This document shows, piece after piece, positions 63,910 to 64,000 of a stretch of 64,000 nucleotides of DNA. The stretch's first letter is position 1, and each line of letters starts with the position of its first letter. Source of the DNA: Bosea sp. OAE506 (GTDB taxonomy: Bacteria > Pseudomonadota > Alphaproteobacteria > Rhizobiales > Beijerinckiaceae); NCBI RefSeq assembly GCF_040546595.1, contig NZ_JBEPOB010000001.1:7501-71500 (forward strand). The letters run 5' to 3'. The notes under the pieces were generated by a model. It was given only the letters and a program-made list of their open reading frames with translations. It was not told where the DNA came from and searched no databases. The position numbers and the translations under genes are program-made.

Positions 63910-64000
63910 CGTCGGCAGGCCTCATGCGCGCGGGTTCGCGATGGCTCCTAAAGCATTTCACCCCCGTCTGGAAAGGTGCTTGCGCAGGAGAGGCGCGGCT

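Noticed and set aside
1..64000. CRISPR arrays, tRNA/rRNA genes, insertion sequences, prophage
   Set aside because: No direct-repeat/spacer pattern, no convincing tRNA T-arm and acceptor pairing, and no transposase, integrase or phage structural motif was seen on either strand.

Overview
The window is a GC-rich, gene-dense stretch of an alphaproteobacterial chromosome. It is most likely from the order Hyphomicrobiales and resembles Bosea or a close relative. That placement is inference from gene content and order: irr facing a fabA-fabB-fabI operon, the lptC-lptA-lptB-rpoN-hpf-ptsN run, def-fmt-truA with dapE, TIM44-like and NDUFA9-like proteins, and a SAM-II riboswitch. No rRNA, tRNA, CRISPR array, insertion sequence or prophage was recognised.

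Layout. 1-5.8 kb: DUF1330 protein (partial), pyrF, a DsbA-family oxidoreductase, a toxin-antitoxin pair with a frameshifted PIN toxin, then EF-P with its beta-lysylation enzymes (epmB, epmA, efp). 6-10 kb: an uncharacterised protein with an IQM-like HHSSF...NGHY domain, an MBL-fold hydrolase and class I fumarase. 10.1-16.3 kb: ptsN, hpf, rpoN, lptB, lptA, lptC and ribonuclease D. 16.5-22.5 kb: dapE (frameshifted), truA, fmt, def, rmuC and a palindromic repeat. 22.5-25.9 kb: OsmC protein and an SsuABC-like transporter behind a SAM-II riboswitch. 26-30.2 kb: glnD, grpE and a TRIC-type channel. 30.2-31.97 kb: an AT-rich islet holding an anti-phage dCTP deaminase gene broken by one in-frame stop, plus a small ORF. 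32-43.8 kb: alkB, dapB, TIM44-like protein, a 27-codon membrane ORF, amidase, extensin-like lipoprotein, mepA, a Bug-type binding protein, ornithine cyclodeaminase family protein, LapA-like protein, ihfB and sppA. 43.9-54 kb: Hsp70-like ATPase, rpsA, sulfite-oxidase-like protein, a soluble chemoreceptor, LemA, an M48 protease, a DsbA-like isomerase and argG. 54-64 kb: an HxlR/NmrA divergent pair, small secreted proteins, fabI, fabB, fabA, irr, an SH3 protein, a hydroxyacid dehydrogenase, a HAD phosphatase and an NDUFA9-like protein.

Most of the window is housekeeping: lysine/DAP and arginine synthesis, LPS transport, membrane unsaturated fatty acid synthesis, translation initiation and elongation, and nitrogen control (glnD, rpoN, ptsN). 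The accessory signals are three broken genes (vapC-like, dapE, dCTP deaminase), the IQM-like protein, the riboswitch on an uptake operon, and several unannotated palindromes, CtrA-like boxes and hairpins next to start codons. All functional assignments come from reading motifs; no database search was run.
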